NCBI RefSeq assembly: GCF_003721245.1
Contig: NZ_RIZG01000003.1
Location: forward strand, 434,001 to 498,000
Length of the DNA: 64,000 bases
From: Marinomonas hwangdonensis
GTDB lineage: Bacteria; Pseudomonadota; Gammaproteobacteria; Pseudomonadales; Marinomonadaceae
Direction: 5' to 3'
A program made the position numbers and the translations under genes. The stretch's first letter is position 1, and every line of letters starts with the position of its first letter. Positions 7,950 to 16,898 of this stretch are shown here, piece by piece. The notes under the pieces are model-generated. The model had not been told where the DNA came from. It saw only the letters and a list, made by a program, of their open reading frames with translations, and ran no database searches.

Positions 7950-8804
7950 TTAGACTAAATAACTCATTATCAAGCCGATAAAAACACAGTATCCCACGCG
8001 GTTATTGTCCAAAAAAGAACGAAAGCAAGCCTGACGGTCCCGTGTCTTAGCTTGAGAGAACTGCTGGTAAAAAAGTCCAAGGCATACAATCAAGGAAACA
8101 AAGTAGGGCCAATCCAGTCCACCGATCACGCCAATCCAAGCAAGCAACGAGAGGGTTAATCCTTGCAAGCCGATAATAACCAACAAATCGTACTGGCCAA
8201 ACAAGATGGCGGTGGACTTAATGCCGATTTTAATATCATCGGGTCGGTCAGTCATAGCATAGTAAGTATCGTAGGCAATGGTCCAGAAACAGTTCGCGAC
8301 AAACAGCATCCACAGTTCATAACTCGCTAAATCGCCTCCCTGAGCGCTGTAGGCCATGGGTATCGCCCAAGAAAAAGCCAATCCCAAAAAAAGCTGTGGT
8401 AAATGAGTGTATCGTTTCATAAAGGGGTATAAGGCAGCAAGCCCCAGCCCGACAAAAGACAGAAGAATCGTTTGGGTGTCGGTGAACAGCACCAAGATAA
8501 AACTCACCACGCAAAGCCCAGCAAACAGGACTAATGCTTCTTTTTCCGATACTCTGCCGGAAGGTAAGGGACGGTTTTTGGTACGTTCCACGTGGCCATC
8601 CACTTTGCGATCGGCGTAATCATTGATGACGCATCCCGCAGAACGCATGCTAAACACACCCAGTATAAAAATGACGATGAGATGCCATTGAGGCAGGCCG
8701 TCTGCTGCGAGCCATAAAGCCCATAAAGTCGGCCATAATAGCAATAACGAGCCGATCGGTCGGTTAAAGCGAGTTAATTCTGCGTAGTCTTTTATCTTGT
8801 TCAT
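7950..8804 (-). CDS. ubiA: UbiA, 4-hydroxybenzoate polyprenyltransferase
   Basis: A 284-residue inner-membrane enzyme that attaches the polyprenyl chain to 4-hydroxybenzoate, the second committed step of ubiquinone synthesis. Visible are the N-terminal RFNRPIGSLLLLWPTLWAL, the first aspartate-rich motif NDYADRKVDGHVERTKNRPL and the second, YDTYYAMTDRPDDIKIGIKS, set between about eight membrane helices. Length and both motifs are normal. Its ATG overlaps the stop of ubiC by four bases, giving the common ubiCA pair. Confidence 0.96.
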   Translation of the reverse strand: MNKIKDYAELTRFNRPIGSLLLLWPTLWALWLAADGLPQWHLIVIFILGVFSMRSAGCVINDYADRKVDGHVERTKNRPLPSGRVSEKEALVLFAGLCVVSFILVLFTDTQTILLSFVGLGLAALYPFMKRYTHLPQLFLGLAFSWAIPMAYSAQGGDLASYELWMLFVANCFWTIAYDTYYAMTDRPDDIKIGIKSTAILFGQYDLLVIIGLQGLTLSLLAWIGVIGGLDWPYFVSLIVCLGLFYQQFSQAKTRDRQACFRSFLDNNRVGYCVFIGLIMSYLV

Positions 8805-9361
8805 ATACTTCCAAAAGGCGATTTCAATTGTTGGATACTCTCAAAAAACGCTTCATTGACCAGTATGCCAGGACCGTACTGATGAAACACAGAGCGTCTT
8901 GCCCATACCGCAGTGGGTTGATCGGGAAACATACGTTTTGGCAATTGCGTTATCTCAATGCCACTGCGTCTCAGAGATCGGTGTTGAAACAAGTAACCTC
9001 CCAAGGGTTTATTGTTTAAATGCTTCACTTGTCGCCAGTGCCCCCTTAGTGACCGAGCAGGAATCACTGAACGTGCATAAATCACCGCTTTACCATCGAC
9101 GCGCAGTAATACAGTGCGAATTCTAGCCGCTTCTCTTGGTCTTAAGTTTAGGCGTTTTTTTTCCCGTGATGTTGGCTCACCCCAGGTATCTTCGATCACC
9201 TCTACGGTCAATTCGCCTAGACACTGCAATTTGGCCGTTAAAGAAGCGGGTGTGGTTAACCAATACCAAAGAACTGATGGAATCTTGGTTTTGCTGATCC
9301 GATGAACGGGGGCCCAGCGGTAGTCAAACTGTTGGGCTGCGGCTGAATTCATGACTGTCAT
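8801..9361 (-). CDS. ubiC: UbiC, chorismate lyase
   Basis: A 186-residue cytoplasmic enzyme that splits chorismate into pyruvate and 4-hydroxybenzoate, the substrate of UbiA encoded immediately downstream. Family features are the substrate-shielding arginine in REAARIRTVLLRVDGKAVIYARSVIP (split over 75-115) and the C-terminal VWARRSVF with GPGILVNEAFF. An in-frame ATG three codons into the protein is an alternative start. The gene begins six bases after the HDOD gene ends, so it may be transcribed from there. Confidence 0.92.
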   Translation of the reverse strand: MTVMNSAAAQQFDYRWAPVHRISKTKIPSVLWYWLTTPASLTAKLQCLGELTVEVIEDTWGEPTSREKKRLNLRPREAARIRTVLLRVDGKAVIYARSVIPARSLRGHWRQVKHLNNKPLGGYLFQHRSLRRSGIEITQLPKRMFPDQPTAVWARRSVFHQYGPGILVNEAFFESIQQLKSPFGSI

Positions 9362-9367
9362 AAAATA

Positions 9368-10639
9368 CTAGGATGCATTCATCTTATTCATTAAATCGAC
9401 CATTTTTTTTAGCTCCGTAGACGATTGATAAACCGCCTCTCGACAGGCTTCTGCTTGGTCTATACTAAGGCCCACAGCAACCAGTGCCGCAGGGTCGATT
9501 GCTTCTTCATGGCGTAGGCAGCGTGAAATATAAAGCAATTTTGCTAAGGTCGCATGTTGGCCATCATAGTGCGGTTTTTTGCTATAACGAATGGCCATCC
9601 ATATGCTGTCTGGAAGACTCCAATAACGTAATAACCAAGAACCTAGCTGTTCTTTAGTAAAATTCAATACCTGCATTTCCACCCACTCTGATGGTAGGTG
9701 TGCATTCGCTTCTTGGTATCGAGATAAGATGGCAAAATGAGGTGGAAAAATAGTACTGATTGCCAAGTAGCCAAAATTATTGAGTAGTCCAGCAAGGTAA
9801 GCATGGCCTAGTTTCGGGCGAAGGTGGCTTGGGGTATGCTTTGCGAGAGACTCCACCAAGGCGGCATTAGAAACAGAGTCTATCCAAAAATCTTCATAAT
9901 GGCGTGGGCCATTGTCGGGCGATTGAAAGCCGTTTCCCATAGATAGGCCCAGTGCTAAATTCATCACCATATCAAAACCTAATACGCGAATGATGGCATC
10001 TTCGACGGATTCTATGTTACCGGGTGCGCTGTAATACGGCGACGATGCCCAGCTGACGACCTGAGCGGCTAAGCTTGGGTCCAGAGCGATCACATCACAT
10101 AGCTCATCGGTACCCGCGGTTTCGTCCGAAGATAAGCGGATGATGCGGTGTGAAGAGGCTGGTAATGGCGGAATCTCCAGTGTTTCCTCAAGTCGTGTTT
10201 TTAATCGAATGGATTGAAACTTACCCAGAGCATGAAGAATTTGAGCTTCGTCTTCTTCGTGGTTATCGGCAGGCCGCTTGATTTTTTGGGTGTTAATAGC
10301 GATGTTTTCAAAGCGGTTTAACGGTCCCGAAAATAATGTTTTCAGTGCTGATGTGTCTATTTTCCGGGGGCTTGCATCGCTTTTTGTTTTAATGGTGACG
10401 TAGTCCTCTTGCAAAATGGACGCTTCCAACAGCGTGCTCATATTGTTTGGCTTGGCCAATGTATTCCCTGCGCTGTGAGAGCACGCCACGGGTTCAAAGC
10501 GTCGCTTAGTGATGCGAGACACCGCAGCAATGTCCACCATGCAATTCTCAGGAAAAATAACCTGCAAACGCCCTGTATTGTCGGCTAAATGCACAATACG
10601 TAACCTCTGACTTGGCTGACAATCAACGACGGATTCCAT
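9368..10639 (-). CDS. HDOD-domain protein with YbaK-like N-terminal region
   Basis: I choose the ATG at 10639, preceded by AAGGTAG, giving 423 residues; an upstream in-frame start adds 13 poor residues. Residues about 5-55 recall the beta-sheet of YbaK-type aminoacyl-tRNA deacylases, as in some Pseudomonas HDOD proteins, but too little remains for an enzyme. Residues about 170-400 form an HDOD domain (IPPLPASSHRIIRLS, DPSLAAQVVSWASSPYY, AYLAGLLNNFG). HDOD proteins lack phosphohydrolase activity and usually act in signalling. Its place before ubiC-ubiA suggests co-transcription and nothing more. Confidence 0.75.
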   Translation of the reverse strand: MESVVDCQPSQRLRIVHLADNTGRLQVIFPENCMVDIAAVSRITKRRFEPVACSHSAGNTLAKPNNMSTLLEASILQEDYVTIKTKSDASPRKIDTSALKTLFSGPLNRFENIAINTQKIKRPADNHEEDEAQILHALGKFQSIRLKTRLEETLEIPPLPASSHRIIRLSSDETAGTDELCDVIALDPSLAAQVVSWASSPYYSAPGNIESVEDAIIRVLGFDMVMNLALGLSMGNGFQSPDNGPRHYEDFWIDSVSNAALVESLAKHTPSHLRPKLGHAYLAGLLNNFGYLAISTIFPPHFAILSRYQEANAHLPSEWVEMQVLNFTKEQLGSWLLRYWSLPDSIWMAIRYSKKPHYDGQHATLAKLLYISRCLRHEEAIDPAALVAVGLSIDQAEACREAVYQSSTELKKMVDLMNKMNAS

Positions 10640-10663
10640 GGTTCTACCTTGTGAAAGCGAAAA

Positions 10664-10690
10664 CAAAAAAAGCCCCAAATAAGGGGCTTT
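10664..10690 (-). terminator. Intrinsic terminator of the aap operon
   Basis: Read on the minus strand: AAAGCCCC, a six-base loop, GGGGCTTT running into a T tract (GGGGCTTTTTTTG). It follows the last gene, aapP, by 33 bases and lies just ahead of the HDOD gene. Confidence 0.9.
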
Positions 10691-10723
10691 GTAAATATAA
10701 CAGATTTTGCATTTGGATTCTGA

Positions 10724-11503
10724 TTAGTGATTCAGAATCTGACTCAAAAACATTTGTGTACGGTCATGTTGTGGATTATTGAAGAATTCATGGGGTTCAT
10801 TAGATTCCACGACTTCCCCTGCGTCCATAAAGACCACACGGTCCGCCACTTTCTTCGCAAAGCCCATCTCGTGTGTTACACACACCATGGTCATGCCTTC
10901 GTCGGCTAGCTGCACCATAACATCCAATACTTCCTTGATCATCTCTGGATCAAGAGCCGATGTAGGTTCGTCAAACAGCATAATACGAGGCTCCATGCAC
11001 AGACCACGGGCAATCGCCACACGCTGTTGCTGGCCGCCAGAAAGCTGGCCTGGGTACTTCAATGCTTGGTTGGCGATCTTGACGCGCTCCAAATAGTGCA
11101 TGGCCATTTCTTCGGCTTCTTTTTTGGGCTTTTTACGAACCCAAATTGGTGCCAAGGTGAGGTTTTCTAAAATCGACAAATGAGGAAACAAGTTAAAGTG
11201 TTGGAAAATCATCCCCACATCTTTACGAATTGCCTCGATGTTTTTGAGGTTATCGTTCATTTCCACACCGTCAACGGAAATGATTCCTTTTTGGTGCTCT
11301 TCTAGACGGTTAATACAACGAATCATCGTTGATTTACCTGAACCAGAAGGACCACACACCACGATGCGCTCGCCTTTTTTAATACTGAAATTGATGTTTT
11401 TTAGGACGTGAAAATCACCGTACCATTTATTAACATCTTTAAACTCTATGATCGCTTCCTCGCCCGGCTCAAGTTGGGCAAGTGCCATGTTTCTATCTGT
11501 CAT
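10724..11503 (-). CDS. aapP: AapP, general L-amino-acid ABC transporter ATPase
   Basis: A 259-residue ATPase of the polar-amino-acid family. Motifs in order: Walker [11 protein letters not shown]-loop [17 protein letters not shown], signature [15 protein letters not shown], Walker [14 protein letters not shown]-loop [10 protein letters not shown]. It powers uptake by AapQ and AapM in the inner membrane. It is the last gene of the aapJQMP operon and follows aapM by 22 bases. The terminator at 10664-10690 closes the transcript. Confidence 0.95.
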   Translation of the reverse strand: MTDRNMALAQLEPGEEAIIEFKDVNKWYGDFHVLKNINFSIKKGERIVVCGPSGSGKSTMIRCINRLEEHQKGIISVDGVEMNDNLKNIEAIRKDVGMIFQHFNLFPHLSILENLTLAPIWVRKKPKKEAEEMAMHYLERVKIANQALKYPGQLSGGQQQRVAIARGLCMEPRIMLFDEPTSALDPEMIKEVLDVMVQLADEGMTMVCVTHEMGFAKKVADRVVFMDAGEVVESNEPHEFFNNPQHDRTQMFLSQILNH

Positions 11504-11525
11504 TGTAAAGGCCTCAAATTCTTAA

Positions 11526-12626
11526 CTAGTTCCGCTTATGTCCGGTGTCTAACTTGCGTTCTATCGACATACTGTATCGCGACATGCCAAAGCAGATAAT
11601 AAAATAAACAAACCCTGCGAAGGCATAACCTTCAACGGTGGTGCCTAGCCAGTTTGCGTCATGGTTAGCCGCTTGGATCCGACCTAATAAGTCAAACATA
11701 CCAACGATATACACCAAGGTAGTATCTTTGAACAAGCCGATAAAGGTGTTTACGATACCCGGTATAACAAGCTTCAGCGCTTGCGGTAAAATCACCAGAA
11801 TCATGGATTGCCAATACGTTAAGCCCATCGCATCAGCCGCTTCATATTGGCCTTTTGGAATGGCTTGTAAACCACCACGTATTACTTCCGCCATGTAAGC
11901 AGAAGAAAACAAAGTGATGCCAATGATGACACGCATTAACTTGTTAAAATTCATACCATCAGGTAGGAAAAGTGGAATCATAACTGACGCCATAAACAAG
12001 ATTGTGATGAGGGGAACAGCACGAATGGTTTCGATGAACACAATACACACTGACTTTGCTACTGGCATGTCTGAACGACGTCCTAGCGCTAGCAATACCC
12101 CAAGTGGGAAGGACGCAACAATGCCCACTACACCGAGCAAGGTAGTTAAGAACAAACCGCCCCACAAAGACGTTTCAACAACGACTAGACCAAATACACC
12201 ACCGGCAAACAAGAAGTAAGCAACGACGGGGTAAACTAGAGTAATCACTAAAGAAAGGTAAAATTTATTGATGGTTTTAATCGCAAATGCGCCCAGTAGC
12301 ACAACCAAAGCGATCAATGACAAATTAATACGCCATGTCTCTTCGGATGGGTACAAGCCGTACATAAACTGCTCAAAATACGCCCCAATAAATGCCCAGC
12401 ACGCACCGCCACCAGTACACGCCGCTCTGGTATCACCAGTGAAAGTAGCATTGACGATGCCCCATTGAATCATGGGAGGAACCAGCAAATACAAGATGTA
12501 TAAACTGAATAACGTCAAAGCAACGTTAAGAGGCGACGATAACAAGTTGTTACGCAGCCATGCCACAGCACCTACAGAGTTCACTGGAGGTGGAAGGCTG
12601 GGTGATGGTTTAAATTCAATAGCCAT
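11526..12626 (-). CDS. aapM: AapM, general L-amino-acid ABC transporter permease
   Basis: A 366-residue inner-membrane permease with about eight hydrophobic segments. The long N-terminal extension ahead of the permease core is typical of AapM, as is the CTGGGACWAFIGAYFEQFMYGLYP-type loop (around residues 70-95). The ATPase-contact loop is EAADAMGLTYWQSMILVILPQA. It forms the membrane channel with AapQ. It follows aapQ by 10 bases and is preceded by AGGAGGT, a strong ribosome site. Confidence 0.94.
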   Translation of the reverse strand: MAIEFKPSPSLPPPVNSVGAVAWLRNNLLSSPLNVALTLFSLYILYLLVPPMIQWGIVNATFTGDTRAACTGGGACWAFIGAYFEQFMYGLYPSEETWRINLSLIALVVLLGAFAIKTINKFYLSLVITLVYPVVAYFLFAGGVFGLVVVETSLWGGLFLTTLLGVVGIVASFPLGVLLALGRRSDMPVAKSVCIVFIETIRAVPLITILFMASVMIPLFLPDGMNFNKLMRVIIGITLFSSAYMAEVIRGGLQAIPKGQYEAADAMGLTYWQSMILVILPQALKLVIPGIVNTFIGLFKDTTLVYIVGMFDLLGRIQAANHDANWLGTTVEGYAFAGFVYFIICFGMSRYSMSIERKLDTGHKRN

Positions 12627-12636
12627 GATCTACCTC

Positions 12637-13809
12637 CTAGCGCTCAATTAAAGACATTTTCTTGTTGTACCAGTTCATAAACATAGAGATGGTTAAACTC
12701 AATGAACCGTACACCAACATACACAGACCTATGGTTTCAATCGCTTGACCTGTTTGGTTGAGCGTTGTTCCCATAACCACAGACACTAATTCAGGGTAAG
12801 CAATCGCAGCCCCAAGTGACGAGTTTTTCGCTAAGTTTAGGTATTGACTGGTCAATGGAGGAATAATCACACGCAATGCTTGTGGCAATACGATTAGACG
12901 CTGAGTTAGGTTATCGCGTAACCCTAATGAACGCGCAGCCTCAGTTTGTCCCCAGTTAACAGACAATATGCCTGCGCGCACGATTTCAGCGATAAATGCC
13001 CCAGTGTAAGTGGCCAAGGCGACTAACACGGCAACAAACTCAGGGGGTAATACCATACCGCCCGTTACGTTAAAGCGACTTTTTTGTGGTAGATCAAATT
13101 CTAAAGGAAAGCCAGCGATAGCAAACGCTAGAAAAGTAATACCAATAATAAGACCAAGTGATGACCAATAAGCTGGGAACCACAATCCTGTTCTGGTTTG
13201 ACGTTTTTTCGCCCAAACCACTAATGCCATAGCGGCAAAAATAGACAGAATAAAGCCCATGACAACAAGACCAAATCCATCTTGGAATGAAGGGTTAGGT
13301 GAGTAAATTCCTCGTTTGTTAAGTAAAAAATCGCCAAATTCATAGCTGTCACGTGGTGCTGGTAGGGCAGCAAGTACCGCAAAATACCAGAAGAACATTT
13401 GCAGCAGTAACGGCAGGTTACGCAAGGTTTCCACATAAACAGTGGCCAGTCTAGCCACAAGCCAGTTATTGGACAATCTTGCTAAACCGACGATGACACC
13501 GATAACGGTAGCCAACACGATACCCAACATAGAAATGACGAAGGTGTTAATTAACGCGACGGCAAAGGCGCGTCCATAAGTACCAGAATCTGTGTACTCA
13601 ATTAAATGCATTAGAATAGGAAAACCAGCGGGCTCATTAAAAAATGCAAACCCCGTTGAGATTCCACGATTATCAAGGTTGTTTTGTAAGTTGGTGAACA
13701 GGAAATAACCTACAAAAACTACAACGCTGAGAAGCAAAACTTGAAATATTAGGGCTCTAGTCCCGGCATCATTCAACATGCTGTTATTAGGTTTTGTTTT
13801 ATCGCTCAT
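12637..13809 (-). CDS. aapQ: AapQ, general L-amino-acid ABC transporter permease
   Basis: A 390-residue inner-membrane permease, partner of AapM. The AapQ marker loop with NLDNRGISTGFAFFNEPAGF lies near residues 46-65, and the ATPase-contact loop TEAARSLGLRDNLTQRLIVLPQ near 310-335. Other family features are VETLRNLPLLLQMFFWYF and the large central extracytoplasmic loop. The gene is separated from aapJ by a stable hairpin (13863-13886), which may lower its expression relative to the binding protein. Confidence 0.94.
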   Translation of the reverse strand: MSDKTKPNNSMLNDAGTRALIFQVLLLSVVVFVGYFLFTNLQNNLDNRGISTGFAFFNEPAGFPILMHLIEYTDSGTYGRAFAVALINTFVISMLGIVLATVIGVIVGLARLSNNWLVARLATVYVETLRNLPLLLQMFFWYFAVLAALPAPRDSYEFGDFLLNKRGIYSPNPSFQDGFGLVVMGFILSIFAAMALVVWAKKRQTRTGLWFPAYWSSLGLIIGITFLAFAIAGFPLEFDLPQKSRFNVTGGMVLPPEFVAVLVALATYTGAFIAEIVRAGILSVNWGQTEAARSLGLRDNLTQRLIVLPQALRVIIPPLTSQYLNLAKNSSLGAAIAYPELVSVVMGTTLNQTGQAIETIGLCMLVYGSLSLTISMFMNWYNKKMSLIER

Positions 13810-13862
13810 CTTAATTCAGGCAAATGAAATGCTCGTCAGATGTGTAAGAAAGGGGGGAGAAA

Positions 13863-13886
13863 CTCAGCGGCGACAAGGCCGCTGAG
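13863..13886 (-). terminator. Intercistronic stem-loop between aapJ and aapQ
   Basis: A 9-bp GC-rich stem, CTCAGCGGC/GCCGCTGAG, with a six-base loop, followed on the minus strand by TTTCTCC. It lies between the binding-protein gene and the permease genes, where a partial terminator or mRNA-stabilising hairpin is expected. Confidence 0.7.
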
Positions 13887-13917
13887 CCAATACCCAAGGC
13901 GGGTTATACTTCCGTTA

Positions 13918-14940
13918 TTAGCGTACTGGTGGTGCGTACATGACACCGCCATCTGTCCATAGTTTGTTGATACCACGTGGCAAACCTACTGGTGTAGATG
14001 GACCAACGTTACGTTCAAATACTTCACCGTAGTTGCCTACTTTCGCGATGATGTTGTAAGCCCATTCAGCAGGTAGGCCAAGTTGTGCGCCCATATCCCC
14101 TTCAACACCTAGCAAGCGTTTGATACCTGGATCGGTTGTACCAGATTTGATCTGATCTACGTTTTTAGAAGAAATACCCATTTCTTCAGCGTTTACTTGA
14201 ACAAACAATGCCCAAGTGACGATGTCTTTCCACTGGTTATCGCCATGGCGAACAACGGGGCCAAGAGGCTCTTTGGAAATAGTGTCATCAAGAATCACAT
14301 GCTGATCAGGATTGGCTAATTTAGTACGGTGAGACGCTAGGCCAGATTTATCCGTTGTGAAGACATCACAACGACCAGAAGCGTATGCAGACAGTGCTTC
14401 ATCGGCTTTTTGAACTACAACCGGAACGTAAGACAGTTGGTTCTTACGGAAGAAATCCGCCATGTTCAATTCTGTTGTCGTTCCTTGCTCAGTACATACG
14501 GTTGCACCGTCAAGATCTTTTGCAGAATCAATACCTAGGTCTTTACGAACCATGAAGCCTTGACCGTCATAGAAGTTTACAGCGGTAAAGTCCAAACCTA
14601 GTGAAGCGTCACGAGTGTAAGTCCAAGTGGTATTACGAGCTAGTAAATCGATTTCACCGGATTGAAGCGCAGTGAAACGCTCTTTAGCAGAAAGTGGGGT
14701 GAATTTTACTTTTTGTGCATCACCAAAAATAGCGGCAGCGGTTGCTCGGCAAGCATCAACGTCGATACCAGACCATTCGCCGTTAACATCTGCGTTAGAG
14801 AAACCAGGTACACCTTGGCTAACGCCACATTGAACAAAACCTTTTGCTTTAACATCGTCAAGCGTTGCTGCGGTAGCACCAGCGCTGATTGTGGCGGCGA
14901 TTGCTGCTGTAGACAGTAGTTTACCAACATTCGATTTCAT
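13918..14940 (-). CDS. aapJ: AapJ, general L-amino-acid-binding periplasmic protein
   Basis: A 340-residue exported protein. Residues 1-24 form a signal peptide ending in GATAA. The mature protein has the AapJ hallmarks LDDVKAKGFVQCGVSQGVPGFS, GIDVDACRATAAAIFGD, CVTEQGTTTE-like CTEQGTTTELN and the closing NKLWTDGGVMYAPPVR. It captures L-amino acids in the periplasm and passes them to AapQM. It is the first gene of the operon; a sigma-54-type promoter at 15051-15066 lies about 110 bases upstream, pointing to nitrogen control. Confidence 0.95.
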   Translation of the reverse strand: MKSNVGKLLSTAAIAATISAGATAATLDDVKAKGFVQCGVSQGVPGFSNADVNGEWSGIDVDACRATAAAIFGDAQKVKFTPLSAKERFTALQSGEIDLLARNTTWTYTRDASLGLDFTAVNFYDGQGFMVRKDLGIDSAKDLDGATVCTEQGTTTELNMADFFRKNQLSYVPVVVQKADEALSAYASGRCDVFTTDKSGLASHRTKLANPDQHVILDDTISKEPLGPVVRHGDNQWKDIVTWALFVQVNAEEMGISSKNVDQIKSGTTDPGIKRLLGVEGDMGAQLGLPAEWAYNIIAKVGNYGEVFERNVGPSTPVGLPRGINKLWTDGGVMYAPPVR

Positions 14941-15515
14941 TATATTGAGCCTCCCAGGCGGTTATTTTACATACTGCTGTTATCTTCATTTTGCTTTTAT
15001 GTTGAATATCAGATTGTAGAATCTTTGTATTTAATACTCATCGTAAACGAAGCAAGGATGATGCCAACATTTGATTATTCTTGTTATGAAGTATATGCAG
15101 ACGAAGTCTCTATAAAGTTCATCGCATGCCTCTATAGAATTACTCTTTTGAGGCGTAGTCAAGGATAAAATGTCAGAAAAGAGGAGGGGTATACGCATTA
15201 CTTACACTTTTTAAGGCGGATTTCTGTGAAAATAATGCTCACTTAAGTCAAAGCAGCCCTTCGCCAGACCAAATAAAATGCGGCTTTAGCGACAAATTTC
15301 GACTTTTCAATTGCACTAATATGAGGCGTTTTTTAAAGGATAAGATTTTTTTGGAGCAAAATGAATTTTTTGCATCATTTTGGTGCTTTGTTGTGTCATG
15401 TTTGAATAACCATGTTGAATATAATGAATAAAGCACTTTCCATAATTTGTGATCTGCGTGGTAGACTTCTATGAATTGAACATTAATTGACGTCATGTAA
15501 GGAGATCCACGCCAG
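14941..15515. other. Divergent control region between aapJ and the Lrp-type gene
   Basis: A 575-base AT-rich stretch without a convincing gene. The aapJ-proximal part carries the sigma-54-like promoter. The half nearer the Lrp gene has runs of T and A and a TATAAT at about 15420 but no well-spaced -35. A minus-strand frame across 15248-15667 overlaps the Lrp gene and is not credible. Confidence 0.6.
15051..15066 (-). promoter_or_regulatory. Sigma-54 (RpoN) promoter of the aap operon
   Basis: On the minus strand the sequence TGGCATCATCCTTGCT matches the RpoN consensus TGGCAC-N5-TTGCW with the GG and GC doublets correctly spaced. It would start transcription about 100 bases before aapJ. No clear NtrC enhancer was identified. 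Confidence 0.75.
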
Positions 15516-15992
15516 ATGGACAACTCAGCAAAACCGCTTGATCGCTTAGATAAGAAAATTCTTCGTGAGTTGCAGATAAATGGTCGTTTATCAAATGTGG
15601 AATTAGCGAGTCGAGTCGGGTTAAGTGCGACCCCTTGTTTAGAGCGCGTGCGTCGCTTGGAGCGCAATGGCTATATTACGGGCTACTGTGCTTTGGTTAA
15701 CCCCAAAAAAGTAGACGCCGGATTGTTAGTGTTTGTCGAAATTCGCCTCAAAACCACCTCTCCTGAGGGGTTTAATGAGTTCAAAGCCGCGGTCACTGAA
15801 ATCCCAGAAATATTGGAATGCCACTTAATCGCGGGGGATTTTGAATATCTGCTCAAAGCCCGCGTGTCTAATATGGATACCTATCGCCTGTTGCTAGGGG
15901 AGACGCTATTGACTCTGCCCCATGTTCGAGAATCGCGTACTTATGTGGCAATGGAAGAAGTAAAGAATACGACGGTAGTGAGTATTCCTTAG
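15516..15992 (+). CDS. Lrp/AsnC-family transcriptional regulator
   Basis: A 158-residue regulator. An N-terminal helix-turn-helix (about 8-62: LDRLDKKILRELQINGRLSNVELASRVGLS split across the motif) is followed by a RAM effector-binding domain (about 72-148: EIPEILECHLIAGDFEYLLKAR). The sequence is close to Lrp itself. Such proteins sense amino acids, often leucine, and control amino-acid uptake and metabolism. It is divergent from aapJ, and probably regulates that operon or itself through the shared region. A GGAG ribosome site precedes the ATG. Confidence 0.93.
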   Translation: MDNSAKPLDRLDKKILRELQINGRLSNVELASRVGLSATPCLERVRRLERNGYITGYCALVNPKKVDAGLLVFVEIRLKTTSPEGFNEFKAAVTEIPEILECHLIAGDFEYLLKARVSNMDTYRLLLGETLLTLPHVRESRTYVAMEEVKNTTVVSIP

Positions 15993-16031
15993 TTCAATGA
16001 GCAGGGCTGTTCTTGACCGAAACCACATAGC

Positions 16032-16751
16032 CTACTGTTTTTTATGTTTTGTTGTGATCAACCCTGTCACTATCCTTTGCAACATCACAGGACCTACACC
16101 TTTTATGTTGAGAACGGCTTTGTCCGATGAAAAAGGTCGTTCTTTTACCAACTTCTCGAGTGTTTTCTTCGGCACGCCTTTGATACTTAAAAGCGTTTCC
16201 ACTTTTGACTTGTTAATGGCGAGATAACCATCGACGCCACCAGTGGCGTTTTTTTTTACGTGAGTCACAGGCTCAGCGACGGGTTCTACAGTCGATTCTA
16301 AAACAGGCTCGACAGTGGGCTCTAATGCAGCCTCGACGACCTCTTCTGTATCGACAGAAAAGTGAGGCGGGTTAGCGTGGTAAGGCACTGTAAAATCGGC
16401 AGAATCACATATCAGGTATTCAGTACCGTTCCATTCACTCAGTTGCAACACGAGTTGCCAAATACCCTCTGGTGGCGACTGGAAAAGTAAATCGTAATGA
16501 CAGTCTATTAAGCCGTGTTGACCTTGTAACTCACCGAGTGTCGTGGACGCTAAAACGTGCGTTTCTGAAGCGCCGAACGTCTCTTGACGAACCCCGCACA
16601 GTTGTAATTGCAGTGTGCCACTCAGGTTGTCTATGTCTCTGTGATTACTAATGCGTTCAACCGTAATAACGATGCGGTCCTCGTCTATTCGATAAGCGCT
16701 GTTTTGTAGGCTGAGCATGGGGTATTCAAAATGGGGGGATAAGCTGTCCAT
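16032..16751 (-). CDS. Protein with C-terminal helix-hairpin-helix domain
   Basis: A 239-residue protein I do not recognise as a whole. Residues about 1-125 are a beta-rich region with no known motif. Residues about 140-170 are a low-complexity acidic linker made of repeated TVEPV-like units. The C-terminus (about 175-235) is a double helix-hairpin-helix: LLSIKGVPKKTLEKLVKER and LNIKGVGPVMLQRIVTGL, a fold for non-specific DNA or protein binding. It has no signal peptide, so it is not a ComEA-type exported protein. It lies 147 bases downstream of recG, which may be coincidental. Confidence 0.6.
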   Translation of the reverse strand: MDSLSPHFEYPMLSLQNSAYRIDEDRIVITVERISNHRDIDNLSGTLQLQLCGVRQETFGASETHVLASTTLGELQGQHGLIDCHYDLLFQSPPEGIWQLVLQLSEWNGTEYLICDSADFTVPYHANPPHFSVDTEEVVEAALEPTVEPVLESTVEPVAEPVTHVKKNATGGVDGYLAINKSKVETLLSIKGVPKKTLEKLVKERPFSSDKAVLNIKGVGPVMLQRIVTGLITTKHKKQ

Positions 16752-16898
16752 GTTAGTTCCTTCTAGCCGACTGTGGCGGTAATGGCGCGTAAAAAACGAA
16801 ATTAAGCCAACAGGCTTTATGGGGGAGATTTTTGATTAATTTTTGCTCAGGCGCAAGTAAATACCGCTATTTTTGTAAAAACTGGACCACAAAAGCGG

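Noticed and set aside
15248-15667. Minus-strand open frame of 139 codons across the aapJ-lrp gap
   Set aside because: It overlaps the well-supported Lrp/AsnC gene on the other strand, has no ribosome site and encodes a basic low-information protein.
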